DNA of 64,000 nt from Capsicum annuum (Eukaryota; Streptophyta; Magnoliopsida; Solanales; Solanaceae), in the NCBI RefSeq assembly GCF_002878395.1, contig NC_061114.1:161514631-161578630 (forward strand), in the 5' to 3' direction. The first letter of the stretch is position 1. Every line of letters begins with the position of its first letter. A model generated the notes under the pieces. The model was not told where the DNA came from, searched no databases, and saw nothing but the letters and a program-made list of their open reading frames with translations. Made by a program: the position numbers and the translations under genes. This document shows positions 24,618 through 35,440 of this stretch, one piece after another.

Positions 24618-26989
24618 TGTAACAGTCTGAATTTTGATTAAATATGTGAAATATGTGTTTTTGTATAGTTTTACTATTATAACCCACCCTGTGGTTGCAT
24701 TGTGGTATTTCTAGGGTGTGGGGGTGATTGACATGATTCTCGATGCATTTGGGTGCCTTTTATGTGATATTATGGTTTTTGGTGGATTCAAGAGCCTCAA
24801 AGTGGATTTCAATTAATATCTTTTGATCTGTGCAATGGATGACAAAATGGACTGAGCCAGCAGATCCAAAATGTTAATTTAAGGGTGGTAACAAGGTTGG
24901 TGTGGTTTTATGAGTTTTAAATCTTATTTCAACCCTCAATTTGAAAAGTCGTTATTTTGGTTTTCGGTGGTCAACTTTGTGAAAATAATATTTTTATAAA
25001 AAAATTTGATATTGCCATTGAGTTTGGAGCATCGAATTTGATTGGGTAGCATAGTTTATTTACGTTCAAGGGGATGAATCCTGACTAAGAAATTCACCAA
25101 GTCCCCAACTGGTGCACTGATTATTTAGTTCAACCGCGATCATGAGCCTAATGCCGCAATCACGATAGGTCCATCAAATGGATTGTCTCAATTGTGACAT
25201 TTGTCTATAATCGTGATACCTCTATCAGGCCAGGCACCATGATCTCGATCCTATTCTGCGATCATGATGCTTGTATATATATATATACTTGTGTTTTCAC
25301 TATTTTCACTATTTTTGGGACTTGGGGCTTAGGATTTCATGATTTTAAGCTATTTTCTCCACTTCTAAGCTTGGGTAAGCTCCAAAATACCTATTTCAAT
25401 TAATTTCTTCAATCTTTATCATTAAATTCTTGTTTTAATGTGAATTTGAAAGTGAAATTTTGGAATTTTGGCTCAGAAGGCCCAAATTTATATTTCTTTG
25501 AATTAAGCCCCAATTTCTACCCCTTTTCACTTGGATGATGTTTTAATCCTATAATTATCATTTTCCCCTCACTTTCATCTTCAGAACAACTTCAATTCTT
25601 GTTTTAAAATGGATTTTGAAGGTTTTATCTAGTAATTCTTAAAAATGATTTTTCTTCAATTTGGACCTCATTTTAACTCATTTTTTCTTGATTTTTTAGA
25701 AGTGGACTCCTAAAAATATAGAGAATATATTTTTGAAATAAAATTATGATTTTGTCCCTTTTTTCAAAAACCCATTTCAGGGTCGTTTTGAGCACAATTT
25801 GAAAATAGGCAACATGGATATTGCTAGATTTCTTTTGATGCGTAGATTATATATTTCTATATTTTAGTTGATTTTGGGATTGTTTGTGAGGAGTAAGGCT
25901 TTGGGATTGAAGGCTTTTATTCCTATCTTTTTCCTTCAAGGTAGGTTATGGCTTAAGTCTTTCAAAATGGGTTGGGTAGTTAATTTTGATACAAAAGCAT
26001 GTTAAGGGTGTGGGAACTAATCTTGAAAAAATAGATATCTTATTGTGTTATGCTTGTTTGGGGGCCTATATGTGATGTATTTGATGATTTTTAAACATTT
26101 TGTGCTACGTGTGACCATGCAGGGTCCTATGTGATATTAATACCCTTGTATACATTATGATAATTGTATCTGGTTTGATGAAAAAGTCTCTTGTGGTACC
26201 AATTATGTATTGTGATGTATTCATTCTCTATTGGCATATGAATCATGTGGAAATTCTTGGGTGGTTGAAAATAATGAGTCGATATTTGGCTCGCATGGTT
26301 GTGGAAATTCTTCTTGTAGTTGGTTGTGGAAACACTTATTATTGTTGGTGATGAGCATTACATCCTTATATCATACTCATTCATGAAACATTGGCACGAC
26401 TGAGAAATAATGGCAACACCTTTTTTTGATAGAAAATGTGACATCTTATAAACCCTCCTCGAGGTATGTATCAGTTAAGAGATATGGATATGATTTTGGA
26501 TTGAATATGGATTGACGAACCCTCCATGGGTGCTACTCGAGAATATTTAGCTCTGTAGATATATACAAAGATTGTGTGATGGTCTCAGAGGTTGTACGAC
26601 AACCTCTTGAATCATCATCATCATCATCCTCATTGTATTTACTTCATTATGCTTGTAACGTGATTGTATTTCTATCTTGACTTGTTACCTATCTAATTGT
26701 TCTATCCTTTTTTACTTGTACTTGATGATCTTGTATATGTTGTCCTTCTTTATTCTACTTGTATGTGGTATAATGTATACTTATGGTCCTTTTTGGTGTC
26801 TAATTGTACTATATGTGATATTATAGAACTATTAGTGCAAGCGGTGCGAATACCATTGTTGGATATTTTTTCTGATTGCAGGTTATGTGCCCTTAGTGTG
26901 TATTTTATATACTTTATTTTCTACTTTTCTCGGTTGGCCTATGATACCTACTGAGTATAAGTGGACTATTTGATTAAGAAACATCTCTT

Positions 26990-27579
26990 GCACTCAATAA
27001 TAGCATCCACTTTGCTTTCCCAGGATTTAGGAAGGACAATAAGAATTTTTCTCACCTATTTGTGCAAGGGAATTACTTCACCTAAATAGGGCAACTCATT
27101 AGTTATAGAAGTAAACCTTGTATGCATCTTTTGAATAGTTTCTCCTTTTTTCATTGTGAAGGTTTCATACTGAGTTATCAACATATCATCTTTTAAATCC
27201 TTCACATCAACGGTTCCTTCATGAGCTATCTTCAAGCAGTCCCAAATTTTCTTAGCTATTTCACAAGCTAAATTCCTATTATATTCATCTGGTCCTATGC
27301 CACGGACAAGCAATTTTTTGGCTTTGTAGTTTTTCTCAATTCTTTTTTTGTCTTCATCATTGAACTCCCTCCTGCTTTTGATAACCATTCTTGTAACATC
27401 TCTTTATTTGAATTCGCTTACAGGTACATGAGGATCATCAAGAATGATATCCATTACCTCACTATCCTATGCCATAATGAAGTCAAACATCCTTATTTTC
27501 CACCACCCATAGTATTGTCCATTGCATCTAGGCGGTCTAGTGGTTCTTTGCCCTTTTCCAAGTTAGGTGGAGCATCCAT
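26990..27579 (-). pseudogene. C1 copia-type gag (UBN2) N-terminal fragment
   Basis: ATG at 27579 on the minus strand starts MDAPPNLEKGKEPLDR. Stops and a shift follow, then a 110-codon open stretch (27388-27056) with KKRIEKNYKAKKLLVRGIGP, the IWDCLKIAHEGT motif and MKKGETIQKMHTRFTSITNEL. These are hallmarks of UBN2/copia gag capsid. It matches the C2 gag start (51470 downward) closely. No nucleocapsid part remains. Confidence 0.9.
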
Positions 27580-27636
27580 ACTAACCAAGTCACTCTAGGT
27601 GTGAATATTTTAGAGTGACTCAACTCTGATACCAAT

Positions 27637-28383
27637 TGTTGGAACCCTTTGGGGATGCACCATACAGTGAGAGACCAGGACCCTCAGAGTCAATCATGGG
27701 CAATCAAACAATAGAGAGCAGGAAAATGAAAAACAATACAAAAAGAGTAAAAACATAAGATTCTTATGTGGAAACACAAGAAGAGAAAAATCATAGCTTT
27801 CCCTCACAAGCACCAAAGAAATCCACTATAATTAACCTCTAAATTACAGTCTAGATTTTATCCTAACTCTACACACCTTGCGCTTGTAGCAACTCTAATA
27901 CAAGCTTATCTTGGTAACTATACCAAGGACTCTCTATACATTAATTAACTCTAATCACCCTTACACTTAGGCAACTCTACCTAATCACTTCTCTCAATAA
28001 TAAAAAATAGTACTCTTATAATATGAGTAGTACATTTATAATTCAATACTCAAGAATACTCAAATGTACTATAAAGATAAGATCATGATCAATGCTCGAT
28101 CATTCTTGAAATGGAGTTATTGCTTCTTTCCTTCACTCTTTAGATTTGTACAAAAAAATTCATTTGATAAAGAAACACCTCTTTCCTTTTATAGATGAGT
28201 GATTATTAGGGCTGAAATATAATTGGCCCAACTGTCCTAATTAGTACAAAATAGCATTTGCAAGTTTATTATACAAGAGAACAAAAGTGTACAGACCATA
28301 CGTGCTATCTATACTTTACTTTACACATCTAGGGACCTAATCCCTTGCAGTTTAGTTGTTCATCATCAAAACTACATATAGCA
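27637..28383 (-). repeat. C1 5' LTR (747 bp)
   Basis: On the plus strand it runs TGTTGGAACCC to CATATAGCA, a TG...CA LTR on the minus strand, with the primer site ACTCTGATACCAAT just left of it. It aligns along its length with 45644-46392 and 51528-52281. It holds the family palindrome near both ends (27668-27682 and 28330-28345). Confidence 0.9.
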
Positions 28384-28843
28384 TGGACCATACCCACCCC
28401 TACTGTACCTTTTTGGTGACGATTCTGGTTTGGATACGACCCATGTTGGTTGATTCAGGCAATATTTGGAGCTTTTAAGGTAGCGGTTAATTTTCAAACG
28501 TTCGAATTCCTCACTAGCTTTCTTAGTGAGACTATGTCTTTACTGTATTTTAGAGATATAGTTTTTCCTATTTTGAGCATCTCATGTATTTCTTTTGGAT
28601 TCGAGTTGTACTAGATATGTTTTTACATAGTGACACCAGGTTTTGGCAGTTATGGATTTTTGGTTATGGTTCCTTTCTGCATTCATTATATTGTATGGTT
28701 TAGCTTCGTCTTAGAAACCTTGCCTTGGGGTATTTCTATCATTTAACCCTCGTGTATTAGCTAAGATGCTAACTTACTTTTCAAGGTTTGTCGCGACAAG
28801 TGTCATCAGCCCCTTGGATTTTGGGTCATGACATGTATCTTTT

Positions 28844-29165
28844 GTATTTGTGACTTTGGCATCATGTTCCACAAATGAGAAAAAGACCACCTTATGTTAC
28901 TTCTTAATCAATGGTGATTCATACCTCAAATTTAACCATGACAATTCATACCTGTAGAGGAATGAAGAAGCAGCCTTTTCCAGAAGACTTCAAGTATCAT
29001 ATGGATGAATACAAAATCTGTTTCAAGAAGGCAATCCAAAAGATAATTGTCAAAGCATGTTTATTCTTTCCGTAATCTTTTTTTGTTGTTTCTGGTCCCA
29101 GTGCAATGTTGGATTATCATTTTATTCCTGCACTATATAAATATATATATATATATATATAATAT
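28844..29165. other. Unassigned sequence between the G LTR and element E
   Basis: No retroelement motif recognised. A 37-codon frame starts at 28964 (MKKQPFPEDFKYHMDEY) but is too short to interpret. The right part is a TA microsatellite. Confidence 0.4.
29140..29163. repeat. (AT)n microsatellite
   Basis: About 12 AT dinucleotides with one interruption, directly beside the start of the E LTR. Confidence 0.9.
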
Positions 29166-30122
29166 TGTATAATATACCACAAATTATAATAACTCCAGCT
29201 GAAATAATAAAATGAACAAAAATGAAAAATAAGACAATCTTCTTCTTGGCTGAGGCACAGCTATTTTGCTCTCTTTAGGGAGATTCAAGCCCACTGTGAT
29301 ATAATCTACACCGATCCAGCAGTATATCTCTTGACTTGTCCAACTCAAGCGAATTCGGATTAGTTGAAGAGTCCAAAGCTCCATCATAAGAACATCTTCC
29401 TTCAACATATAAAACTATCTTTTTTATGCTGAATATAGTTAAAGACTTAGAATATTTTATTTATCTCAACTCTCTCTTTCACTAATATAATTTCTCTCTT
29501 TTGTATAGTGAATACTGTTGAAGACTTCGAATATTTTCTCTATCTCAAATATCTCTTTCACTACTACACATAATAATATTTTCCCCACACATCATCTTTT
29601 CCTTATCTCTCACAATATAATACAACTTATCTCTACATCACAAGAAAGAAAACATCCTCTAAATAGGTGTAAGATTTCTTCCATCGAGTAAATGACGGAG
29701 TCGTGGATATTAAGTGAGGAAGATGAATTATTTAGAGTTTACATATTTTATATGAGTTAAAAAACACAAAGAGGTAGAATAGTTATAGAAGTTACAAGAA
29801 ACTGATGGCCATAGTCTTACCACTACCGCATAAGACTAAAGACACAAAATAATAAGAATAAAAGGATATTAAGTGGTAGAATTATGGTGGGATGTTACAA
29901 TAGTTATCATAAACTAATGGTCACCACTTTCTCCACTTTATAATGTCAATAAAATATCATGTAATTTAATTTTAATATTAAAATGTACTAGCATTCCCTC
30001 ACTCATTATAATATTCAAATAAGAGAGCACCAATTTAGTTGAAAGGAGACTATTGTGCATAATGAATGTGTGCTCTTCATTGAACCTCCACTTATAAAAT
30101 AGTAAACTTTACTCTAGAGCCA
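29166..30122 (+). repeat. E left LTR
   Basis: TGTATAATATACC...AGAGCCA followed five bases later by the primer site. It contains an imperfect direct repeat of ~80 bp (29431-29500 and 29511-29570, each with a GTTxAAGACTTxGAATATTTT core). Confidence 0.6.
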
Positions 30123-31759
30123 ATAGTGGTATCAGAATTGAACTATGAATAATTAAGGAAAATAAAGTATCACTGCTTACACACAACAATCAACTTGTTG
30201 ATATAATCTTTGCCATCCCAGTTTTTCATAAGTGTTTTTGAGAATAAGTCTAATTCTTATAGGAGGTGGCCTACTTCGACACTCATATAGGTGAAATCTG
30301 TAAAGAGTGGTCCTATGATTTTGACACCCCACTTACGTGAGATATATAATTTCATTGAGAGTTATTATACTCAACCTTCATAAACCATTACAGGAACAAA
30401 ATGCACTCATATCATTGGAAGGATTTAACAATAGTGCATCCTATAACAGATCATCATATAATTCGTTCTTCCATAGAACCTGGTTATAGGATCTCTAGTC
30501 CCTAGGTTGCATTTCCTCATATATGACATGATTTTTAATAGGCTTTATTCCTCCCCCTTGATGTGATTCAGAACCTTTATCTTTACAAGACTTTACTTGG
30601 TTTATCTGCAAGATAATCACATAATTTGACATGCTCAATGTTAGTGGTACCACTTGTAAAATATAATATCATAATACTATTTTAATCTCTTGGGTCTGAA
30701 TTATCATTATAGTAGTAGTTTTAAACTATATAACTTATTTTGGTGCTACCACAATAATACAAACAAGAGAAATTAATTTCTCAAAATAAAGTGATTGATA
30801 ATTCACCTTTTCACTAGTTGAAACTAATCAACCTCCATTGTAGAGTTAACAAATAATAATTTTCCTTTTCATTTCAATAAATAGCATCAATTTTTTTCCA
30901 TTTGTATCAAAAATACTTTTAAGTACAATAGAATATATTTTCTTTTGTAAAGCAAGCCTCAACTTTTGTACCAAGTAAAATATACATAGTTTGCTTGTAC
31001 CTGCTAAGTATTTTTTCTGCATACACAATGTCAATCAAGTACAATTAGCCACATATCTCATTTTTTATTAGACTAACAAACTCATTTTTTTAATTTGCCA
31101 CACAACATTCACATTTTTAAGTCAAAAGGAGTTGCATGGCTCATAAAATCAACAAATTGTAATTTACAATTTTTTCTCTTTTGAACCATAATGTGACATG
31201 TCAAGGAAAAGCTTATCACATGATTTAGGTATTTTTCATTCTTAGAATGAAATTTATCTCACCCAAATATTTAATACTAAATGTATACTCAACATGTTTT
31301 ATCCTTTCTTTGAAAAATGTTAGAGCCAGATTTAATGACATCAAGTCATATGCAAATAGTAACATGTGATTTATTTCAAGACTAATTATGCACTTGTAAC
31401 ACTTTTTTTAAGCACTTGTCAAAAGTGCAAAAATCACATTTTTCATGATGATATACTTTATCATTTCATTATCCCCCCACTATTTCAAGAATTTGAATAC
31501 CACTTTATGTTCATGAAAAGTATCACTTATTCATTAAAAGTATTAGATAGAAGGGTTTTTTTAAACTTTTTTCCTCAAGAAGCAGAAAAGTTCTTTTACC
31601 TTTTCTTCACTTGAGTTGAGTAAGTAGAAAAATACTTTACTCTTCATGTTTTTCCTCCCATATCTTGAAGAGACTAATTACATTTAGAAGTTGAGATCTC
31701 CTATCTTGATATCCACAATTTTTCAAACTATAACAAAACATGGATCTCCTTAAAATTTT
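30123..31759 (+). other. E internal region, no recognisable coding sequence
   Basis: AT-rich. The open frames present (31366-31614 and 30846-31034 minus) show no gag, protease, integrase or RT motif. Nothing else supportable. Confidence 0.5.
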
Positions 31760-31998
31760 TGGTATGATATACCACAAATTACAATAATTACAGTTGAAAT
31801 AATAAAATAAACAAAAAATAAAGAAAATAAGATAATCTTCTTCTCGGTTAAGGTGTGGATATCTCACTTTCTTTAAAGAGATTCAAACCCACAGTATCAT
31901 AATATACACCGATCCAGCAGTATATCTCTTAACTTATCCCCTCCAGATATAATAATGTACAACTCAAGCAACTCCAGATAATTTGAAGAGTTCAAAGC
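31760..31998 (+). repeat. E right LTR, truncated
   Basis: Matches the first ~225 bp of the left LTR, including CCGATCCAGCAGTATATCTCTT, then ends where D integrase sequence begins. Confidence 0.65.
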
Positions 31999-32003
31999 TT
32001 AAC

Positions 32004-33151
32004 AAGTTTGTCAACAAGTGAAGGTAGAACCCTTAAGGACTGGTGGTTTATCTCAAGAGATTTATTTGTTTGTGTGGAAGTGGGAAGTAATTAACATGGA
32101 ATTTGTTACTAGTCTTCCGCATTCTCGCCATCAATTTGATTCAATTTTGATCATCATGGATATGATGGACAAGTCTTCTCATTTCCTGCTAGTGTAGACT
32201 AATTATTATGTAGATAATTACACAAATTTTTTCATTCAGGAGATCATCAAGTTGCATGGTGTGCCTATTTATATTATATCTGATCAAGATACATAATTCT
32301 CATCTCACTTTTGGCTGTCCTTTTAGAGAGATTTGGGAACTAAAGTAAACCTTAGAACCACTTTTCACCCTCAGATAGATGGACAAGTAGAAAGGACTAT
32401 TCAGACTTTGGAAGATATGCTAAGGTCTTGTATGATTAACTTTGGTGGTAGTTGGGTTGATTATTTTCCACTCATAGAGTTTGCGTATAATAACAACGAT
32501 CACTTGAGTATTTATATTGCTTCATTCGAGGCTGTATGGTAGGAGGTATAGGTGTCCTATTAGATGGTTTGAAGTTGGTGAGACTTGATTATTTGGCCTC
32601 GACTTGGTTCATCAAGCTATGAAGAAGGTGAAGGTGATTTGGGATAGGTGTAAAATTGCCCAAAGTTATCAAAAGTCCTATAAGGATATAAGGCAATGGA
32701 AGTTGGAATTTGATATTGGTGATTGGGTATTCTTGAAGGTGTCTCCCGTGAAATGGGTGATGAGTTTAGAAAGTAAGGGAAGCTCGATCCTCATTATGTT
32801 GGCCCAGACTTGATTTTGAGAAAAGTAGGTAATGTGGCTTATGAGTTGGAATTGTCTTCAATCTTGGGTTCTATCTTTCCGGTGTTCCATGTTTCAATGT
32901 TGAAGAAGTATGTAGGTGATTTTTCCTTGGTAGTCCCTTTGGAGAGTGTTGTTATTTTAGATTCCTTATCTTATGAGGAAGTTTTGATGGAGATTTTTGA
33001 TAGGCAAGTCCATCATTTTAGGACTAAAGATGTGGCTTCGGTTAAGGTACTTTGGAGGAACCATAAGGTGGAGGAAGCTACTTAGGAAGCTGAAGAGGAC
33101 ATGAAGTCAAAATATCCATTCTTGTTCCCCATTTTGGATAATCGTGCTTAA
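32004..33151 (+). pseudogene. Element D: gypsy integrase and chromodomain, decayed
   Basis: Begins just after the zinc module (QQVKVEPLRTGG). The first core Asp is replaced: NMEFVTSL instead of MDF. The second Asp is present (IISDQDT, ~32280) and Glu is in IDGQVER (~32395). FAYNNNDHLS, a frameshift near 32540, GKLDPHYVGP, VFPVFHVSMLKKY (~32880) and the chromodomain VKVLWRNHKVEEAT, stop, EAEEDMKSKYPFLF (33040-33125) follow. The protein would end NRA at 33151. Upstream pol is absent, replaced by element E. Its own polypurine tract and LTR follow. Confidence 0.9.
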
Positions 33152-33267
33152 GGTATGTGTTTCCTTAAAATCTTTTTTTCTGACTTTGTTAAAGAAAAGT
33201 GTGATTGTGTCCTGTGTTAAGTAGTGCGAACGGATACCTTGAATCATCATTCTAGGACGAATAGTCC

Positions 33268-33280
33268 TAAGGGGGGAGAA
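33268..33280 (+). other. D polypurine tract
   Basis: TAAGGGGGGAGAA directly before the LTR TG at 33281. Confidence 0.85.
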
Positions 33281-33365
33281 TGTAACACCCCAAATTTTAG
33301 TCCTTGAAAATTTCTTGACCTTTGAGCTCACTACTAAGACAACGACTCCCCTAAAGAGTTATAAT

Positions 33366-33785
33366 GCACCATTATGGGTCGTATGACCCAAACTGTAGCC
33401 TGTCCAGAGAAGGTTGCCTTTGTTTCTGCTCAGACCATTACTTGTCCATACGAGTCATAGTAACTCTATACGACTCGCATTGTTCCAATCGTAGGGTGTC
33501 CAGTGTAAGTGCCAGAGATTATCTTGAGTATGATTAGGTCTACAATTCGTAGGGTTACCTAATAAATTGTATAGTACTTTTTGTAGCCTAACCATGTAAA
33601 GATGCTTAATATTTCTACTTTAACAATGACTAGACCATACGAATCATAATGTCTGAGTACGAGTTGTAAGGTACGACTCGTAGTCAGACCAGTGTTCATC
33701 ACCCCATGTCACTGTCCAGACTATGAGTTAAGGGGACAACTTGTACCCAGCCATTATGAGTCATCACATGACCCGTAGCGACTGG
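33366..33785 (+). promoter_or_regulatory. Hairpin-rich block in the D LTR
   Basis: Repeated inverted words built on ACGAGTC / GACTCGT and GGGTCGTATGACCC, e.g. CATACGAGTC ... ACGACTCG (33450-33480) and GAGTACGAGT ... ACGACTCGTA (33656-33683). These resemble the blocks in the other LTR families by position and design, not by sequence. Confidence 0.6.
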
Positions 33786-34662
33786 GCATCTAATTTTAGC
33801 CTTTTATTAAAGGGTATTCTTGTCATTTCTCTATTCCCCCACTTAGACCCATACACATAAAACGCATTGGGGACATTATTTTCTATATTTATCAATCATA
33901 AACACTTTTTCAAATACCTAAGTCAAGAACACTAGGTTTTTCTCAAGGTTGGTCATTTAGAGCTTCAGGGGTTGATTTCTGTTCGTAAATTCTAGATACC
34001 TCAGGCATTTTACTCTTCCCCAAAGCTTATTTATTGAAAGCATGTATTTAAACTACTACTCATGTGATTTAATTTTGGTTTATGAATATGGGTTTTAGGG
34101 TTATTGAATTAATTATTTTTCCTATGGCTTTTATGAAACATGTATGGTTTGAATTAATGGATTTGAACATGTGGGGTGTATGGCCATAGTGAATAAACTA
34201 GGGGGTCATGGTTTTCCTTAATTTTGTGAAATTTTGATAATTGAATTCTTATAACCCTAACCAATATTGTGAAATTGGCTTTGAATATGAGTATAGGTAC
34301 ATTGAACTACCTTTTGAATTATTGCCTGGCAAAAAAGGCCTAATAAAACATTAATTGATTTTAATTTAAACTTGGGGGATGTGGATTCCCCATATGAATG
34401 AATAATTGAACCTAGAGGGGTCATAAATTCCCCCATGTAAGAGGTGATTGATATGACATGAATATGTTACCTTGCAAATGAAGTTGGTATAACAATACCA
34501 ATAGGGTGCCTTAATGAATGAAGTGCTTCAATGAATGGGAATGTGTGAATAATGTTCAAATTTTATTTAACGGGGGTTGTGTAGGTGGGTCATGAAAGTA
34601 GAGGTCCCGAGGGACCAATACTGGAAATTATGTTTGTCGATGTGGATCCTAATTGGTTGAGT

Positions 34663-34704
34663 GGTTTGATTCCCCCTTTACTTATAGCTCAGTGGTTCGA
34701 GTCC
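34663..34704 (+). other. tRNA-like A-box/B-box motifs in the D LTR, left pair
   Basis: GGTTTGATTCC (34663-34673) and GGTTCGAGTCC (34694-34704) match the tRNA T-arm/B-box consensus GGTTCGANTCC. TAGCTCAGTGG (34685-34695) matches the A-box/D-arm consensus and overlaps the second B box. The overlap means this is not a tRNA gene. Two more motifs lie past the S insertion, at 37177-37187 and 37213-37223. Confidence 0.55.
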
Positions 34705-35018
34705 CTCTTATGACATGATCAGGTTCTCATGTCACCCTTGATATATGTAATTCCCCGAAAAATTTTTCGTTGAAATTTTGTGCGTAAACGTGTTGGGTTC
34801 TATCTTCTAGAATGAATTATAAATTTTCCATGCGGAATGTCTTAGATGTTGACCCACTATTGCATAGAGTATCAAATAATATTTCCAACGATATGTGTAT
34901 CATTAAAAACGGACACTCGAGTGACGAGTTATGAACATTCCTATCGAACCATGAATAGTAGTGAACAGTAAAATATGCAGGAAAAAGTACTGAGGCCTGG
35001 AGTATTTTTGCTCCAAAT

Positions 35019-35345
35019 TTAAATGATCATAACTACTTGTACATAATGATCTAGTTGATATACTATATATCAACGGAAATCTCTATGAGTCCTTTTTCCA
35101 ATGAAATTGGTTTCATCCAATTTGTCTATCGGAGCAAAAAGTTATGGTCGATCTACTTCAGCCTATCAAAAGTGAATTTTTGGGCCAACTTTAAATGATC
35201 ATAACTCTTCGTACACAATGATCTGGGTGAGATACTATATATCAACAAAAAGATATGAGAGTCCTCTGTCTAATGAAATTGGTTTCATCCAATTTGAATA
35301 TCAGAGTAAAATGTTATGGTTGATCTACTTCAGACTATCAAAACA
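35019..35345 (+). repeat. Tandem duplication (unit ~172 bp) within LTR S
   Basis: AAATGATCATAACT recurs at 35021 and 35193, with ~150 bp alignable after each. Both copies contain the palindrome ATGAAATTGGTTTCAT and end GATCTACTTCAGxCTATCAAAA. It occupies the place where other LTRs have their hairpin block. Confidence 0.85.
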
Positions 35346-35430
35346 GTCCACCAAAGGACAGATTCGAGAATTTTTTTTGATTTTTAGGGGCGTTTTGGTC
35401 ATTCCACCTCACCCAAAATCCGTCCAAACC

Positions 35431-35440
35431 CTATATTAAA
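35431..35440 (+). promoter_or_regulatory. Candidate TATA box of LTR S
   Basis: CTATATTAAA lies about 30 bp after the AGGGGCGTTTTGGTCATT motif and before a CAAGAA-rich leader-like region. This fits a transcription start near 35460-35470, but it is inferred from spacing only. Confidence 0.4.

Larger units (their letters stand above)
26967..28383 (-). mobile_element. Element C1: truncated copia-type element in the G LTR
   Basis: Read on the minus strand: 5' LTR (28383-27637), primer site (ACCAAT complement beside the LTR) and gag start, then it breaks off near 26990. The rest of the internal region and the 3' LTR are missing. TGGAC at 26962-26966 and 28384-28388 flanks the fragment and joins the two halves of the host LTR. 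It is the same family as C2. Confidence 0.85.
24618..28843 (+). repeat. Element G 3' LTR (~2.8 kb), interrupted by C1
   Basis: Starts TGTAACAGTCTG and ends TTTTGGGTCATGACA. Copia fragment C1 splits it at 26966/28384 with matching TGGAC on both sides. The first ~330 bp match the minus-strand fragment 38012-38351. A block with repeated GCGATCATGA / AATCACGAT / ATCGTGAT words lies at ~25120-25270, the counterpart of the hairpin blocks in other LTRs. Open frames within (25194, 26157, 26697) have no recognisable protein character. Confidence 0.7.
29166..31998 (+). mobile_element. Element E: small copia-like LTR element without recognisable pol
   Basis: The two ends repeat one another: 29166-29388 matches 31760-31998, both starting TGxTATxATATACCACAAATTA. 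The primer site TGGTATCAGA (30127-30136) follows the left LTR, giving an LTR of ~960 bp and an internal region of ~1.64 kb. The right LTR is cut after ~240 bp where element D integrase resumes. Assignment to copia rests on LTR size and primer site only. Confidence 0.6.

Noticed and set aside
26697..26954. Hydrophobic 85-codon frame as a membrane protein
   Set aside because: T-rich LTR sequence gives hydrophobic codons by composition; no start context, family match or conserved partner.
28964..29074. Short frame MKKQPFPEDFKYHMDEY as an exon remnant
   Set aside because: 37 codons with no splice or family evidence; left as unassigned sequence.
34685..34704. tRNA gene
   Set aside because: A and B boxes overlap by two bases; no acceptor stem, anticodon arm or room for one.
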